NCBI RefSeq assembly: GCF_018687715.1
Contig: NC_056764.1
Span: 10,110,501-10,174,500 of the forward strand
DNA: 64,000 nt
Origin: Carya illinoinensis
Taxonomy: Eukaryota; Streptophyta; Magnoliopsida; Fagales; Juglandaceae
Direction: 5' to 3'
Within the stretch, counting starts at the first letter, position 1; every line of letters starts with the position of its first letter. The notes beneath the pieces are model-generated. The model worked only from the letters and a program-made list of their open reading frames with translations. It was not told the origin of the DNA and ran no database searches. A program made the translations under genes and the position numbers. This document shows, piece after piece, positions 24,293 to 35,091 of the stretch.

Positions 24293-25243
24293 TATATTGA
24301 CAGAACTAAAAAGTTGTGGAGTCCAATATAAAAAGCATATTATTATTAAATTGTTTTTTTTTTTAGAATTTTGAAAAAATTGTGTGGTCCATTAAAAATA
24401 TGTGAAGGAGATCATTTTTGTTGGAATGTTTTGGCGTTTTGGTTTTTGATAAAAAAAAAATGTAGATAAGATATATATATATATATATGTTATTTTTAAG
24501 ATTATTTAGTGTGAACATGATGTTTGATTGAGTGTAAAAAAAGTCTTACAATTTTCTGAATTTTGTAATAAATTAAATTGTTAATTGGGCATTAAATTGA
24601 GTAAAGATCATGACTAATTTATAATGAAAAATTCTTATTTCGCATGTTTTTCTTTTATTTGATCCTCTCAAATTCGGACAATAACTTCAAGACTTTTTTT
24701 TTTTCAAAAAAAAAATAAAATAAAATAAACTTTAACATATGATCCCTATATATAGAAGACTTTGATTTCAAGTTGTTCACACTTGTAACACCTTCTTAAT
24801 GGACCCTGACCTGTGATAACTAGACAAGTGACTCATGACTTGGCTTGATTTGTCAATATAGCAGCTTCGAAACCTCCAAAAAAATCTTCTATTTAAAGTT
24901 ATTTCTTCCCATGATCGATGTAGTATTGTAGCCAAAAACTCAGAGTCTTGGAGAATACTCGAGTTTATGAAAAACTTCAAAACCCTAGCTCACAGCACAA
25001 TTGATATGACCTTCAACTCTCACACTTTCAAGGATTGCTTCAATATTACTGTGTCTAGAGTTTTTTCAATTCTTGTGCATTTATATACAAATGAGAGCTT
25101 TTGCATGTACATATCCTAACTAGACTTAAGGAAAGCAAAGCATGAATTGAAAGCCTTTAAAGAAAGCACAGTGCTTCGTCAAGTAGAGGAGGTTAAGCCA
25201 TGTACTCAAGATATTTGCCTTTAACAGTGCTTACTTGCTAATT
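24293..25243. other. AT-rich intergenic DNA, no gene seen
   Basis: This stretch contains a TA microsatellite at about 24470-24488 and several A or T runs. From about 24775 to 25230 the base composition is more balanced and there is a short minus-strand frame, but no family is recognised. Confidence 0.35.
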
Positions 25244-25261
25244 AAGTAGTGTTTTAATTTC

Positions 25262-26153
25262 TGAGAGTGATTTTTTTCAAAAAGTTTTCTGATTTTTTTT
25301 TCTCTCCAGCGTCCGTATCGCACAACCCAGAAAAATTTTTCGTTCACCGGGGGGAGGGGGTTTGGTGCTTCGGCTCCACCACCCACCTCCCCTCCTCGCC
25401 GGCCAAGGCCTTCTTTTCCGTTTTTCTTTGTTTTTTTTGGCTTTTTTAGCTTTTTTCTGGTTGCTCCGTTCAACTCTGCCGATCTACTACTTTTCGGCGG
25501 CCTAGGGCGGACACGCGCCCCCTTTTTAGCTTCTCCTGGTGCTGATTGTCATTCTGGCGGAAGGTATCTACCCATCCAAGTGCCGGGTTTGTCACACGCG
25601 CGGCTTAAGCTGTGTGTGGTTTTCACGAGCCGCCGCGCCTCGTGGAGCTTTCTGCTTTCACGCGCGGCAGTTTCGAGGTCTGCGGCATCTGATCTTTTAG
25701 ATCCATCCAGTCTTGTCTCTCTAGATGTGGCGCGTGGCTTGCACACATTGCCATCGCCAATTCCGCCAGCTCGCCGGAGCTTCGACACAGTTTTCAGATG
25801 CTACACTATGTTTCAGCTTTTCCTAACTAAAGATCAAGTAAAAGTGAATGTGATAGTTCCTTCCAGTCAGTCCAAACCAACACGTTGTAGCATAACCCCC
25901 TTCACTGCGGCTTCTAGTTGCAGTTTTATAGTCTGTTTATCAGACTATTTTGAAATCGTCACCAAGCGGTATTCCCCTTGTGGGAATTGGGTGGGAGCCA
26001 TTTATTTGGTTCCGATCACCCCCTTTGTTTTTTCCTTTTGTGTTGTAATGTGTGTTGGCTTTGGGAAGATTGTAGGGGACTCCCACCCCATCAAACTTGT
26101 ATCTTGTTTCTGATAGTTTATCTATAAATGTTCTACTTGCTAAGAAAAAAAAA
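25262..26153 (+). mobile_element. Poly(A) retroposon with 18-bp target duplication, no reverse transcriptase
   Basis: Flanking direct repeats are AAGTAGTGTTTTAATTTC (25244-25261) and AAGTAGTGTTTCAATTTC (26154-26171), with one mismatch. The right end is an A-run (26144-26153), and the left part is GC rich. This is the signature of target-primed reverse transcription by a LINE-type machine. It is about 890 bp and the GC-rich left end resembles a promoter-bearing 5' UTR. A 177-aa frame at 25580-26113 has no recognisable domain, and no endonuclease or reverse transcriptase is present. It may be a deleted LINE, a composite SINE-like element, or a retroposed noncoding transcript. Confidence 0.75.
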
Positions 26154-26171
26154 AAGTAGTGTTTCAATTTC

Positions 26172-27880
26172 ATAACTTACACTAGATATTTTGTCCCTTC
26201 ATGATAGATTTTGCTGATCATCAAAATATATAAAGATCATACTTAAGAAGTTATGGCGCCAATGGTAGGCTAAAACAATGATGAGGTAGAAAGATTGCTT
26301 AGTGCCTAACATGTACAGTAAATTTTAATATAAATGATAGGCTATTTTCATTTATGTGAGGTGTGCATGATTATAGTTACAAGATGGTAACATTTTAGAT
26401 ATGTATGAATGCTATTAAGTAGTATAAAAATTGTGTAAGGATACTCTTGGGAGATTGGATGGACATTATAAATTTAATATGTTGGTTATCATAAATTATA
26501 AGGAAGTGATGTATAGATTGGAAATTGTTTATGGAGTATGTGTGTTTGGTGGATAGATATTCTGCATATTGAATGTAATATGAAGTTTATATGATTATAT
26601 TATTATGTAATAGGCTTGTGTTGAGGTCAAATGGTTATATTGTATATTTTTCTCATATGTAAGATTATTTACAATGAGATACATTTATTGCAAATACTTT
26701 TTTCTTTTTTTTTTTTTATTATTGAAAATAATTCTTTTCAATGAAAGTATTTTATTGCAAATAGACATATTGGCAAGGAATATACATTTCATTGTAAATG
26801 TTTATTTGCAACGAATATATTCCTTTACAAATAGACATTTGTAATGAATGTACATTTCATTGCATATAGACATTTGTAATGAAATATGCAATGAGTATTT
26901 ATAAATAGACATTTATAACGAGTACATTTCGTACATTTTGTTGTAAATAGAGATTTGCAACGAGTATATTTCTTTGAAAACAAACAAATTTGCAATGAAA
27001 TATAGTTGCAAATATATTTGCAACGAATGTACATATCTGGATGAAGATAGATGACCAAAAATTTATTTGCAATGATAAAATCTTGTGGCTAAGAGTGACT
27101 ATTTGCAATGAAAAGAAATTTCATTGAGATCAACTTTCACCAAGGCAGCATTTGCTAGAGTAGGGCAACGACATGTCATCGTCGTAGATACTTTTTTGCA
27201 ACAAAGACACTAATTATCATTCTGTAATAAACAAAGACACTATTTAAGTTGGACTACTAGTGCTAGCTATTGGAATTATACATATATACTTGAGGATTCG
27301 TGATTTGATATAATAATATATTATATATCTTGTGATAATTAGCTAGTGATGTTAATTTCAATTTGTGTATGTAATATCAATACATTAAATTTGACTACGC
27401 ATGTCAATACTAAATGTGAGTTTTATTAGTTATGAAATTTGTGTTTTTTATGATTTCAATTAATTTGTATTGGTTATTATATGTTTTATGGTGATGGCCA
27501 CTTAATGTATGGAAATAAATTCACAAACTGTGTGCATTCATGGGTCATTGTTTAATCTTCCTATGGGCTATGTACGAGGATTGTACACTTAGCTAAAGTT
27601 TGCATTGGAATAGACTGAAGTAATGCATTTACACAAAAAGTAGCACATTTTGCATCATGTGCTCTTAATCTTTTGGTTGATATTAGACTTTTAAGATATT
27701 GAAAAATATAATATTAAGCAATAATTGTGAATAAAGTGACTATGATATTCGAACCTTTAATTTTATGATTTTTAATATTAAATAATGGAATGATATTAAT
27801 ATATATTAGTGATAGGAAACTCATGTAAGAAAGTCAGATAGCTAGTAATAAATCTGCATAATAAGTGAGGAGTAACGCTA
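26172..27880. other. AT-rich DNA with a TTGCAA-motif cluster, no gene seen
   Basis: Between about 26640 and 27120 a motif close to ATTTGCAAYGA, or its complement, recurs at about ten places in both orientations. Such clusters occur in the subterminal regions of CACTA-type and similar DNA transposons, but clear terminal inverted repeats were not found. The remainder is AT rich with no coding signal. Confidence 0.4.
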
Positions 27881-28678
27881 TACATCACGTACACTTTCAC
27901 TTCATTTTTATCTTATTATATAAGATATGACATATTTATCATTATTTGATGCTGGACAAAATAACGATTATCCTGTAGACTAGTTCCAACAGATGATTCA
28001 CGGGAGAAAGATCGCCCAAAACTAGAGAGAAAAGTCTCTAGGGTTTAACTGAATATTATCAAATCAAGCAATGAATGAAAATCAATCCACAAGCCAGACT
28101 ATTATAGCCAAAAAACGTGTTTATCGGAATTTTGTCAAAAATAGCAAAATCTCGAAAATCACTCCAAATTGAAATTCGAAATAAAATAAGCAATCTGCAA
28201 AAAATGGGCCCAAATCGGGTTTAAAATGACTTTCTAACTGACAAGCGAAATATTACCATAAATAGTAAAAAATAACTAAAACTAGTGATTCGGAGGGAAA
28301 AACAGTAGAATTTGAGTTCGAAAAAAAGGCACATGGAGCTATACTCAATGTGGACAGCGTGCGCACCGAAAAGAGTTTTCCGAATTGGGGTCTTATGTGC
28401 GATTCCGACACTTGTAGCCAAAGTTATGGCCAAAAGACTGAAACGCACTCAAAACGGCCCCAATAAGGAACATATCACAATCAATTCCCGCCTTTGTGCT
28501 GATCTGCCAACTCATGGTATCTCAACAGTCAACGCCATCAAGGTGCAATCTGACAGCTCAGCATCATCTATCTCGGATCCCCCTGCATCACTATTAGATT
28601 ATAATTATTATCCAATAGTGAAAAATGTGACACATCTTATATAATAGGATGAAATTGAAATGATAGTGTAGTGTGTAA
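27881..28678. mobile_element. Long-TIR MITE split by a 625-bp insertion
   Basis: The left arm (about 27881-27960) and the inverted right arm (about 28603-28678) are similar over about 70 bp. Both contain a TATTATATAAGAT core. The centre, 27972-28596, is foreign: it is flanked by GATTAT on both sides (27966-27971 and 28597-28602), is less AT rich, and has a 110-aa frame with no known domain. The inserted piece has no TG...CA ends that I can support, so its class is left open. Confidence 0.55.
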
Positions 28679-29499
28679 ATTTTTTCAAATGTAAAAGATA
28701 GACTGTATTAAATGGCATAAGAGACAAAATCTTTGCATTGCATGCAGTAGAATGTGATGATGAGTTTTCTTAATCCTTATTAGAAAAATATAAAAAGAAT
28801 GGGAGGAATCTCAGGTAAGATTTCACGCATTAATATATGTAACTTTTAGTTCTTTTTTCATTACGCATACTTGTAAAGACTTTTTTTTTTTTCCCCTTCT
28901 TTTTCAAGAATGCATGACATATTAATTTTATTGTTTATCCATTTTTAGTAGAGGAAAATCGTAAACAAAGTAAAATTTTAGCAATTACGAAAATATTCAA
29001 TCAAGCTTTAAAATTAAGAAACTAAAATCTAAGATATATAACAATGCTAACAACAATCAATACATGAAAAATAAGAGCACGTACAAGCCTGTAGGTATTA
29101 GTGCCAGAAGCATGGTTTCCCAAATTTGTCCAAAATAAAGTGACCAACAAAATTTAGAGGAAACTTTGATCAATGGAAGAAAAGATAAATTATAAGAAAA
29201 TTACTCAATTGTGGCTAGTTATTTTCTGTAAAAATAACTATTTTATGCTAAAATGAGTCCATTTTAGTTACAAATAATCATTATCGTCGCATATAATTTG
29301 TCACAAATGCTACATAGCATGAATGAATCCGAAAGCACCAACATTAGCCAATCCCTTAGCCATTTGATTTCCTTCCCTATACTCATTCCTAATTATGTCA
29401 CAATTAGGGTAGAGAATGCAACCTAATTACTTAGCTACTAGCATAGAATTAATAATTAATTCATGCCTGAAGTGTAAAGATTTTAGCAAATATAATAGT
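28679..29499. other. AT-rich intergenic DNA with a CACTA-type MITE remnant
   Basis: No gene is seen. At about 29188-29325 a stretch resembles, in inverted orientation, the CACTA-type MITE at 39194-39333 (shared motifs TAAGAAAATTA and ATTTGTAACTAAAATGG-like). Only one end is clear. Confidence 0.4.
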
Positions 29500-29726
29500 C
29501 CGATAAGAATATCATGGATAAAAGAATAATCGTGGATTCCTATAATCCCTCCACAACCAATAGGACCGGGTATTTACCCTTGGAAACATCATCCGAATTA
29601 AACTTGAATTTAATCATGAACAAGAGAGATATCCACTAATTCTCGAGGAAGGATTGGGTCACTTTCACCCATCAAGATCTTGGGGAGATGAAGTGATTCA
29701 GCACTCTCGCAAAGTTGGGAGAGTGT
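29500..29726 (+). repeat. Local duplication, unit A, left part
   Basis: The block with CCTATAATCCCTCCACAACC, TTTCACCCAT and GGGGAGATGAA recurs at about 37865-38060. Its continuation is found at 34475-35090, on the other side of the copia element. This shows that the copia element landed inside unit A. Confidence 0.7.
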
Positions 29727-32700
29727 TATAGAGTTTGAACTGATTTAAATATGTCTCACCATGCTTGATTTGGTGGACATGCACTTCTATTTATAATGAC
29801 ATGAGTTTGTTACAATTGATAATTACATTGAGAGCTAAGTACACTTGAACATTTGAAATTTAAAGTATAACAAATACATTGAAAATTTAAAACATAACAA
29901 ATATTATCATAAGTAGATGAGGTACTGGTAGGAGTTCATATGTTGCTAGAGTCCTTGTGATCTGAGTTGTCAATGATTGTCTTGATATGTCATTGTAATT
30001 CCAATTGTAAGGGGCAGACATTGAGAGTGTGACAAAGAAGGGAAAATCAAGCAGAAGCAAGTGGCGTGGTAAGAGTGTTTGCAAGTTGATCACGGCTGGA
30101 GAGAAAGTGAACTTGTATTTGTTAGCAACCTTGTCATGTACAAAATAGGAGTCAAGCTCAATGTGTTTTGTATGTGCATAAAAGGTAGGGTTTGCTGTGA
30201 GGTAAGTTGCACCTATTTTGTCACAATGTAGGGTTGGAGGTGTTGCCAAAGAGAGACCTAGTTCAAACATGAGATGCTATAGCCAGGTGAGTTTAGCTGC
30301 TGTGTTTTCTAAGGCTCTATACTTTGCTTCGGTGCTTCATCGAGAAATGGTGGGTTCCATGAGAAATCCAAGAGATAATGTTGTTGTCAAGATAAACATA
30401 AATGGTGGATTTGTGATCATCGGGGCAACCAACCTAGTTTACGTATGGAAATGCAGTGAGTATGGTTTTTGGAGTTGCGCCTAATCAGTAAGCCAAATGA
30501 GATGGCCTGTTTAAAGTACATAAGGATGTGTTTAACGGCTATCCAATGCTTAGTACAAGGGTTTTGCATGTATTGGCAAACTTTGTTGACTGCAAATGAC
30601 ACATCCAGACGTGTTAAAGTAAGATATTGAAGAGAGCCAATTGTGCTTTGATAAAGAGTTACATCCAAGAAAGAATGACCATCTATTGTTGTGACCTTGG
30701 AAGATGTAGACATTGCCGTGGATAATAGTTTGGCTATTAGCATGCTTGTACGATCCAAAAGATTATGGATATATTGATGCTGAGATAAATACAAACCATC
30801 ATGCACATGAATAGTCTCAACAACAAGAAAGTAGTGCATGCCATCGAGGTCTTTAATTGCAAATTTAGATTGAAGGTTGGTGATGATGGAATGAAGCCTT
30901 GGAGGAGAAGAACTTGTGATTAAAATATCATCGACATATAACAACACATATATATGGGTGGAGCTAGCAATTAAAAAAGAAAAGAAAAGGAATGCATCAA
31001 ATATGTAGCACGTAAAACCAAGGGCAATGAGTGGGGAGTTGAGGTGTGAATACCACACTTGTGGAGCTTGCTTTAAGCCATATAGAGCTCTTTCCAATTT
31101 ATAGACACAGTGAGGTTAAGTTGCATTAGAGAAACCTGGAGGTTGAGATATGTGAACTATTTCATCTAGAAAACCAAGTAAAAAGGCATTGCTTATGTCA
31201 AATTGATGAATTCTCCAACTTGCAAAAACAACCAATGAAAGAATTAAGTGGATGATGATGGGTTTAACAATGGGATTGTAGGTGGCACCATAGTCAACCC
31301 CAACTTGTTGGTAGAAGCCCTTGGCAACTAAGTGGGCTTTATAGTGATCAATAATGCCAAATCCAAAACACTCATTTACAACCAACAACATTTTGAGTTG
31401 AAGAGGGTGGAACAAGGGTACACGTGCCATTGTGGAGAAAGGCATTGAATTCATCACTCATAGTAGAATGCTATCTCGAAAACGTAACAGTCTCGGTGTA
31501 GCAGGTGGGCTCCCGAAGAGGAGTAGTAGTAGTGGAGACTTTACGAGGGGTTGGAATAGTACCATTTGTGCATAGCTTGGGACATGAAATATTGTTTTGT
31601 AACTGAGATCTCATGGAATGAGTCCGACTAGGTAGAGCCAAATCCATGGAAGTAGGTGCAAGTGTTGAAGTATTGGATGAAACAGAAGGAGGAGGTGTTG
31701 GAAGAGCATGAGTAGATGTCGGAAGAGAGGATCCCATACTATTACCAAGGGAATTAATGGATAGGGAATAAGGTAAAGTACAAGGAATGGGAGATCAGAG
31801 GAATATTGGAAGGTAGTTGCATTGAAGGAAAGGTAGTGGGATTACTATAGAACACGGGTTGTAACTGCTTGAAGGAGAATGAAGACTCATTGAAGATGAC
31901 ATGCTGTGTCATGTAGACATTGCCAGAGGTAGGATCTAGACACTTATAACCAACATGAGAGTTGCTATAACTAATGAAGACACAAAATTTGGATTGAAAT
32001 TGTATTTTTTGTTTATTGTATGGGCACAGGAAAGGCCAACAAGTAGCCCCAAATGTATGTAGAAAAGAATAGACTGGTGGTTTGTGATAGAGAGTTTGAA
32101 ATGGAGATTGATTGTGGAGTTGAGGTGAACTTAGTCTATTGATAAGGAAGCATACAGTTTGAAATGCTTCATCCTAATAGAGATGAGGAAGACCGCTAAG
32201 GGCAAGGATAGCAAGTTCAGTCTCAACAAGATGATGGTGCTTGCGCTTTATAACCCCATTTTGATGGTGTGTGTGAGGACACGTGAAACAATAATGAATA
32301 CGTTGGGTTTGAAGAAAGGAATGGAGAGGTTGAAATTCACCCTCCCAATTGCTTTGAACTGTTTTTTATTTTTGTTGCAAGATATCTTTCAATGTGTAGT
32401 TAAAATGTTTGGAAAAATGGGAGTTATATCATATTTAGAGCATATTGGAAAAAGTCATGTATATCTTGAAAAAGCATCTATAAATGAGACAAAAAACTTA
32501 TTTCAAGTGCTTGAGAACACTGTGCAGACCCCATACATTAGTAAAAATTAACTCCAAAGGAGTTGTAACAAAAACATTAGAAATGGAAAAATGGATTTGA
32601 TTACTCTTTGCTTGTTGACAAGAAGAACTGACTTAAGACACTTTATTGGATGACACTGGTAGCTGAAACTTGAAGACAATATTGCGGATGACATGAAGAG

Positions 32701-34471
32701 CGAGATGACAAAGCTGGGAGTGCCAATGATCAATCAAGGTGCGTTTACCAACGTAGGCCACGGAGGAGGTTGCAGAGGAAGTGGAGGGATTTGAGGGCCA
32801 AGGATACAGACTATATTTACTCTGACCTTTGAGGAGGCACGCCCCCATTTTGTAGTCCTTAACACAAAAAGAATTAGAGTGAAACTCAATAACACATTAT
32901 TATCAAGAGGGAATTGAGAAACGAAAAGAAGATTATTTGAATTAGTCGAACATGTAAAATATGAGGAAATAATGAAGGTACGATTGGGAGAAGGGAGAAT
33001 AAAAGGTCCAATACGATGGATCGACAAACCTTGGTCCTTGTCCACTTGAATTCGATCATTGCCCACTTGAATTTGGTCATTGCCATGATAGTCTTTAGCC
33101 CAGAGAGATAGGTTGTTGAACTTCGAAGTAAGATGGTTGGTGGCATCAGTATTGGGATACCAGTTAGAGTTAGGACTTGAGAAAGAGCCGACATTGTATG
33201 CTTAAGGAGCATTCTGGTGGCTTGTGACCCTTGATATGAAGGATCATATCTATTGTAGCACTTAGCTATTGATTGACCAAGCTTGCCACAAACTTGGCAA
33301 GTTGGTTGGGAATTACTAGGATTACAACTTTTGCTGCAGCTTTTACCATGATTAGGAGGTTGGGAGGACTGCAAAGAATATTTGTTGGAGTTGTCATGTG
33401 GTGAAGAGCCATTGTGAGGATGAGGCTGAGGAGTTCCATGTGAGGCATCATTGACTGAAAGTTGTTGAGATCAATTAAGGACTGCTGCTGAGTGTGGCCC
33501 AGTTCATAAGTTAGAAGATGCCCATAAACAACTTCCAATGGCATAAGTTCCACTTGAGTCATAATGGAAGTGATGATTGAGTTGTAGTCAGAACCGAGAC
33601 CTGCAAGAACCTAGGAGACAATATGATCATCATTAAGAGGTTCATCACTGGCTTCAAGGATGCAACTTGATTTGATAAAAATAATAAGCAATGAAGGAAT
33701 TCACCTTCTTCATTGAGGTCAGTTGAATGTGAGAGATGCAAGCACAATAGCTAACAGAATACATGGCTTCTAGTTGAAGCCAAACATCTCAAGAAATATA
33801 TTTGCCAACAACTTGAGTCAAGATGGTGTCAGATAGAGATGAAAGTAGTGCTGAGAGAATTGGTTAAACTTGTTGACACTAGTAAGTGTGAGCAACGTTG
33901 GACACAAGTTAAGTTGAACTATCTTGAGAGACAATAGAGATAGTCGGTGGAGGACATCAAATATTGCCATCAAGGTAACCAACTTAAGTTGTTGTCCTTT
34001 GAGATAGGGAACCACTTGAGCTTTTCAAAGAAGATAATTATCGTGGGTGAGTTTAAAAGTAAGAAGAGTTTGTAGGTTTCAGAGAGATGTGAGAGATTGG
34101 GAAAAGGCAAGTTGAGTAGTGATGATCAGAAGAATGATGAGGCCATGGGATTAAAGGACGTAGGTGAAAAAGGGTTAAGCTGATACCATATAGAGTTTGA
34201 TCTGATTTGAATAAGTATCACCATACTTGATTTGGTAGATGTGCACTTCTATTTATAATGATGGGATTTTGTTACAATTGATAATTACACTAAGAGAAAT
34301 GTACAATTGAACATCTAAAATTTAAAATATAACAAATAATATCTTAAGTATAATAGGTTTTATCTTGCAGACTTGGAGTTATCATGTTGTCGTGTAGATG
34401 AGATGCTGGTAGGAGTTTGTGAGTTGCTAGAGTTCTTCTTGTGATCAGAGCTGTCAATGGTTGTCTTGATA
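29727..34471 (-). mobile_element. Decayed Ty1/copia retrotransposon
   Basis: Two related LTR blocks, 29727-29987 and 34189-34471, share TATAGAGTTTGA at the start and TTGTCTTGATA at the end. A primer-binding motif (minus strand TGGTATCA, at 34181-34188) sits directly beside the right LTR, which is therefore the 5' LTR of this minus-strand element. The order from right to left is gag, integrase, reverse transcriptase, RNase H, which is copia order. The left LTR lacks a segment of about 50 bp present in the right one. The exact outer ends and target duplication could not be fixed, because the LTRs do not show clean TG...CA ends. Confidence 0.85.
30060..34015 (-). pseudogene. copia gag-pol remnant, broken
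   Basis: Fragments, right to left: gag-like frames at 33300-34015 with a zinc knuckle starting CQVCGKLGQSIAKC near 33300; a GAG-pre-integrase HSQLCHLALHV motif near 32690-32760; integrase region about 31860-32600 with no intact frame; a proline/serine-rich linker 31471-31737; reverse transcriptase pieces 31116-31457 (HLVAKGFYQQ, FDISNAFLLG) and 30417-31097 (ALYGLKQAP, YVDDILIT); RNase H with HTKHIELDSYFVHDKV near 30120-30175. Many stops and frame changes separate them, so no Gag-Pol can be made. It is a dead copy in the minus orientation. Confidence 0.88.
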
Positions 34472-35091
34472 AGTATGGGTGAGGGTTAAAAGATTATTGG
34501 CTAAAAGTTTCTAGAGAATGAAGAGTAATGATAGGGATGCAAACTTTTACAATTTTGTTTTTTTTTTTTTAATGGGAGACAATTTTGGAAAACAATAATA
34601 TTCTTACAACTTAATTGCTACGTACAGTCCCTATTTATGGACTACAATACAGACATAGGTAATTTTATCTTTAAAATTTTTTAAAATGACTAAAATATCC
34701 ATCTTAAAATGATATTTATTCTCCTTTAATAAAGAACCTGCACACTTGGGGACTGTAAATAGAATTTTTCTTACAAAAATTTCCTCCATTTAAAATAGTG
34801 TTTTAAAAAGATTGTACAAAATGCCATATTTATCATTTTTTATAACAATTAACTGTTATTTTTAGATAAAATCGATAGAACACACATGAATAAGGACCAT
34901 AGGTAACTCGACCTAAACTAGGGTAATAGGAGACTCTTATTTGAGAGCAAAGCTCTTAGACCGCTTAAAGAGTGGAAACATTATCTCAAAGGAAAAAAAA
35001 GTTGAAACTTTGCACATTCCATCACATGAGAATCAAGGGTTGAAGTCTTGGGAATATCCTCAGCCAACTAAAACTTGATTAGAATGTCATT
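34472..35091 (+). repeat. Local duplication, unit A, right part
   Basis: Blocks such as ATATTCTTACAACTTAATT (34599), CTAAACTAGGGTAATAGGAG (34914) and AACTAAAACTTGATTAGAA (35067) recur in the same order at 38400-39055. In unit A the duplication is cut at about 35091, where the hAT element starts. A GTACAGTCCCTATTT segment here is replaced in unit B by a MITE. Confidence 0.75.

Noticed and set aside
25580..26113. 177-aa frame in the retroposon
   Set aside because: No domain, no codon pattern, and it spans the poly(A) retroposon's non-coding body.
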